A stretch of DNA of 64,000 nucleotides from Hydractinia symbiolongicarpus (lineage: Eukaryota; Cnidaria; Hydrozoa; Anthoathecata; Hydractiniidae). Below are positions 61,629 through 64,000 of the stretch, piece by piece. The stretch's first letter is position 1. Every line of letters begins with the position of its first letter. The notes beneath the pieces are model-generated. The model was not told the DNA's origin. It did no database searches and worked only from the letters and a program-made list of their open reading frames with translations. The DNA lies in contig NC_079884.1 in NCBI RefSeq assembly GCF_029227915.1, forward strand, positions 30,568,001-30,632,000. Reading direction: 5' to 3'. Made by a program: the position numbers and the translations under genes.

Positions 61629-63053
61629 CACCACTAACACCCATGAGACATGTAGTTTTTAAAAATGTTTTCATTTTTGATGAGACGCTGAATAAAGGAA
61701 GTTTAATCGCCGGTAAACGAAAACCCGCGATTTCCCGTAAATCCCGGACTCAGCCCGTATAGTCAAAAGTATACAAAGAAAGTACCCAGGGAGTAAACTC
61801 ATTTCCCGAACGATTTTTTAAATTAATTTTTCACCACTAAAACGTATGAGACTTGTAGTTTTCAGAAATGTTTTCATTTATGATGAGACATTTAATGAAA
61901 GTGGTTTAATCGCCGGCAAACGAAAACCCGCGATTTCCCGTAAATCCCGGGCTTGGCTCGTATAGTCGAATGTATACAAAGAAAGTACCCAGGGAGTAAA
62001 CTCATTTCCCGAACGATTTTTTAAATTATTTTTTCACCACTAAAACGCATGAGATTTGTAGTTTTTAAAAATGTTTTCATTTTTGATGAGACGCTAAATG
62101 AAAGGGTTTTAATCGCCGGCAAACGAAAACCCGCGATTTCCCGTAAATCCCGGGCTTGGCCCGTATAGTCGAATGTATACAAAGAAAGTACCCAGGGAGT
62201 AAACTCATTTCCCAAACGATTTTTTAAATTATTTTGTCACCACTAAAACGCACGAGACTTGTAAATTTCAAAAGTGTTTTCATTTTTGATGAGACGCTGA
62301 ATAAAAGAGGTTTAATCGCCGGCAAACGAAAACCCGCAATTTCCCGTAAATCCCGGACTCGGCCCGTATAGTCAAAAGTATACAAAGAAAGTACCCAGGG
62401 AGTAAACTCATTTCCCGAACGATTTTTAAAATTATTATTTCACCACTAAAGCCCATGAGACTTGTAGTTTTTAAAAATGTTTTCATTTTTGATGAGACGC
62501 TGAATAAAGGAAGTTTAATCGCCGGTAAACGAAAACCCGCGATTTCCCGTAAATCCCGGACTCAGCCCGTATAGTCAAAAGAATACAAAGAAAGTACCCA
62601 GGAAGTTATCTCATTTCCCGAACGATTTTTAGAATTATTATTTCACCACTAAAGCCCATGAGACTTGTAGTTTTTAAAAATGTTTTCATTTTTGATGAGA
62701 CGCTGAATAAAGGAAGTTTAATCGCCGGTAAACGAAAACCCGCGATTTCCCGTAAATCCCGGACTCAGCCCGTATAGTCAAAAGAATACAAAGAAATTTC
62801 CCAGGGAGTTATCTCATTTCCCGAACGATTTTTTAAATTATTTTTTCACCACTAAAACGTATGAGACTTGTAGTTTTTAAAAATGTTTTCATTTTTGATG
62901 AGACGCTGAATAAAGGAAGTTTAATCGCCGGTAAACGAAAACCCGCGATTTCCCGTAAATCCCGGACTCAGCCCGTATAGTCAAAAGAATACAAAGAAAG
63001 TACCCAGGGAGTTATCTCATTTCCCGAACGATTTTTTAAATTATTTTTTCACC
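61629..63053 (+). repeat. Second copies of the 57.8-58.75 and 59.2-59.6 kb blocks
   Basis: Left part: copy of 57,785-58,750 at +3,844 bp. Right part: copy of 59,165-59,615 at +3,438 bp. The junction is near 62,600, at an aagaatac/ggaagttatc joint. Private changes include cacgagac near 62,251, cattta(t)gatgag near 61,877 and gaaatttccc near 62,795. Confidence 0.75.
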
Positions 63054-64000
63054 ACTAAAACGTATGAGACTTGTAGTTTTCAGAAATGATTTCATTTTTG
63101 ATGAGACATTTAATGAAAGTGGTTTAATCGCCGGCAAACGAAAACCCGCGATTTCCCGTAAATCCCGGACTCAGCCCGTATAGTCTAAGAATACAAACAA
63201 AGTACCCAGGGAGTTATCTCATTTGCTGAACGAATCTTTTAAATTATTTTTTCACCACTAAAACGTATGAGACTTGTAGTTTTCAGAAATAATTTCATTT
63301 TTGATGAGACATTTAATGAAAGTGGTTTAATCGCCGGCAAACGAAAACCCGCGATTTCCCGTAAATCCCGGGCTTGGCTCGTATAGTCGAATGTATACAA
63401 AGAAAGTACCCAGGGAGTAAACTCATTTCCCGAACGATTTTTTAAATTATTTTTTCACCACTAAAACGCATGAGACTTGTAGTTTTCAGAAATGTTTTCA
63501 TTTTTGATGAGACATTTAATGAAAGTGGTTTAATCGCCGGCAAACGAAAACCCGCGATTTCCCGTAAATCCCGGGCTTGGCTCGTATAGTCGAATGTATA
63601 CAAAGAAAGTACCCAGGGGGTAAACTCATTTCCCGAACGATTTTTTAAATTATTTTTTCACCACTAAAACGCATGAGACTTGTAATTTTCAGAAATGTTT
63701 TCATTTTTGATGAGACGCTGAATAAAGGAAGTTTAATCGCCAGTAAACGAAAACCCGTGATTTCCCGTAAATCCAGGGCTCAGCCCCTATAGTCAAAAGT
63801 ATACAAAGAAAGTACCCAGGGAGTAAACTCATTTCCCGAACGATTTTTAAAATTATTTTTTCACCACTAAAACGTATGAGACTTGTAGTTTTCAGAAATG
63901 TTTTCATCTTTGATGAGACGCTTTATGAAAGGGGTTTAATCGACGGCAAACGAAAACCCGCGATTTTCCGTAAATCCCGGGCTTGGCACGTATAGTCGAA
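63053..64000 (+). repeat. Satellite to the right window edge, no gene
   Basis: A and A/D monomers, one with the aaataatttc loop (63,287) and a disturbed start (atttgctgaacgaatctttt near 63,223), then a cgccagtaaacg/cccctatag monomer (63,740-63,785). The last monomer is cut off by the window, so the array continues beyond it. Confidence 0.8.

Larger units (their letters stand above)
1..64000 (+). repeat. Satellite DNA array, ~203-bp monomer, ~315 head-to-tail copies
   Basis: The same sequence returns every 202-203 bp across the whole window; successive monomer starts (ttccc phase) in the first kilobase are 1, 204, 406, 609, 812, 1014 and 1217. Every monomer I read is in one orientation, with no inverted block, mobile element or unique insert. 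Monomer 1 is about 37% GC, with an AT-rich half and a GC/CpG-rich half. Variant classes A-G recur in repeated orders, so the array is organised as nested higher-order repeats rather than a simple monomeric satellite. A unit near 200 bp suits one nucleosome plus linker, which is inference. Satellite families of this kind normally occupy centromeric, pericentromeric or subtelomeric heterochromatin in eukaryotes. Neither array edge is in the window, so total length and chromosomal position are unknown. I do not recognise the family. Confidence 0.98.

Noticed and set aside
1-64000. CRISPR array
   Set aside because: The repeats are directly adjacent 203-bp units. There are no unique spacers between short identical repeats and no cas-like genes.
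1-64000. tRNA, 5S rRNA or SINE origin of the monomer
   Set aside because: I could not find an A box/B box pair at proper spacing, a cloverleaf or recognisable 5S sequence in the monomer on either strand.

Overview
The window is one uninterrupted head-to-tail tandem satellite array. Everything from base 1 to base 64,000 is made of copies of a monomer of about 203 bp, roughly 315 copies, all in the same orientation. I found no gene, RNA gene, transposon, unique spacer or flanking single-copy DNA, and the array runs off both ends. The monomer is AT-rich overall (about 37% GC in the first copy). It has a T/A-tract half (monomer positions ~11-100, about 23% GC) and a CpG-bearing half (~101-160, about 53% GC). 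The scale, the single orientation and the nested higher-order repeats point to eukaryotic heterochromatin (centromeric, pericentromeric, subtelomeric or B/sex chromosome). I do not recognise the family and cannot name the taxon.

Monomers fall into recurring variant classes, called A-G here and defined by linked substitutions (for example acatttaatgaaagtgg in A, gctaaatgaaagggg in B, gctgaataaaggaag in D). The classes occur in repeated orders, so the array has higher-order repeat (HOR) structure. From left to right: 1.3-4.0 kb alternates 4- and 5-monomer steps. 5.4-14.8 kb is built from nested 1,015-, 3,247- and 6,900-bp spaced copies. 15.6-19.2 kb is a 9-monomer unit (1,826 bp) present twice. 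19.3-20.7 kb is a local dimer and monomer expansion. 21.9-32.3 kb is a patchwork of 4-, 6-, 7- and 11-monomer-offset copies. 32.6-42.5 kb and 43.5-52.1 kb are two copies of a segment of about 9-10 kb. 52.7-64 kb is a more irregular mixture and holds all three of the larger deletions whose length is not a whole number of monomers.

The two 9-10 kb copies allow a relative history. Their offset is 10,956 bp, then 11,362 bp, then 9,535 bp. The changes are +406 and -1,827 bp, that is 2 and 9 monomers. This is what unequal exchange or replication slippage between aligned monomers would leave. Linked variants shared by both 9-mers in copy 1 but absent from copy 2 suggest that the 10-kb duplication came first and the 9-mer amplification later.

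All short ORFs (60-121 codons, both strands) are by-products of the repeat: 203 is not a multiple of 3 and the ORFs recur with the monomer phase. No protein-coding feature is annotated. The most distinctive intrinsic features are a 22-nt perfect inverted repeat in many monomers whose common variants mostly stay G-U pairable in + strand RNA, three short hairpins in the GC-rich half, and CCCG motifs spaced about one helical turn apart. All offsets and boundaries were read by eye. Unit edges are accurate to a few tens of bases at best.
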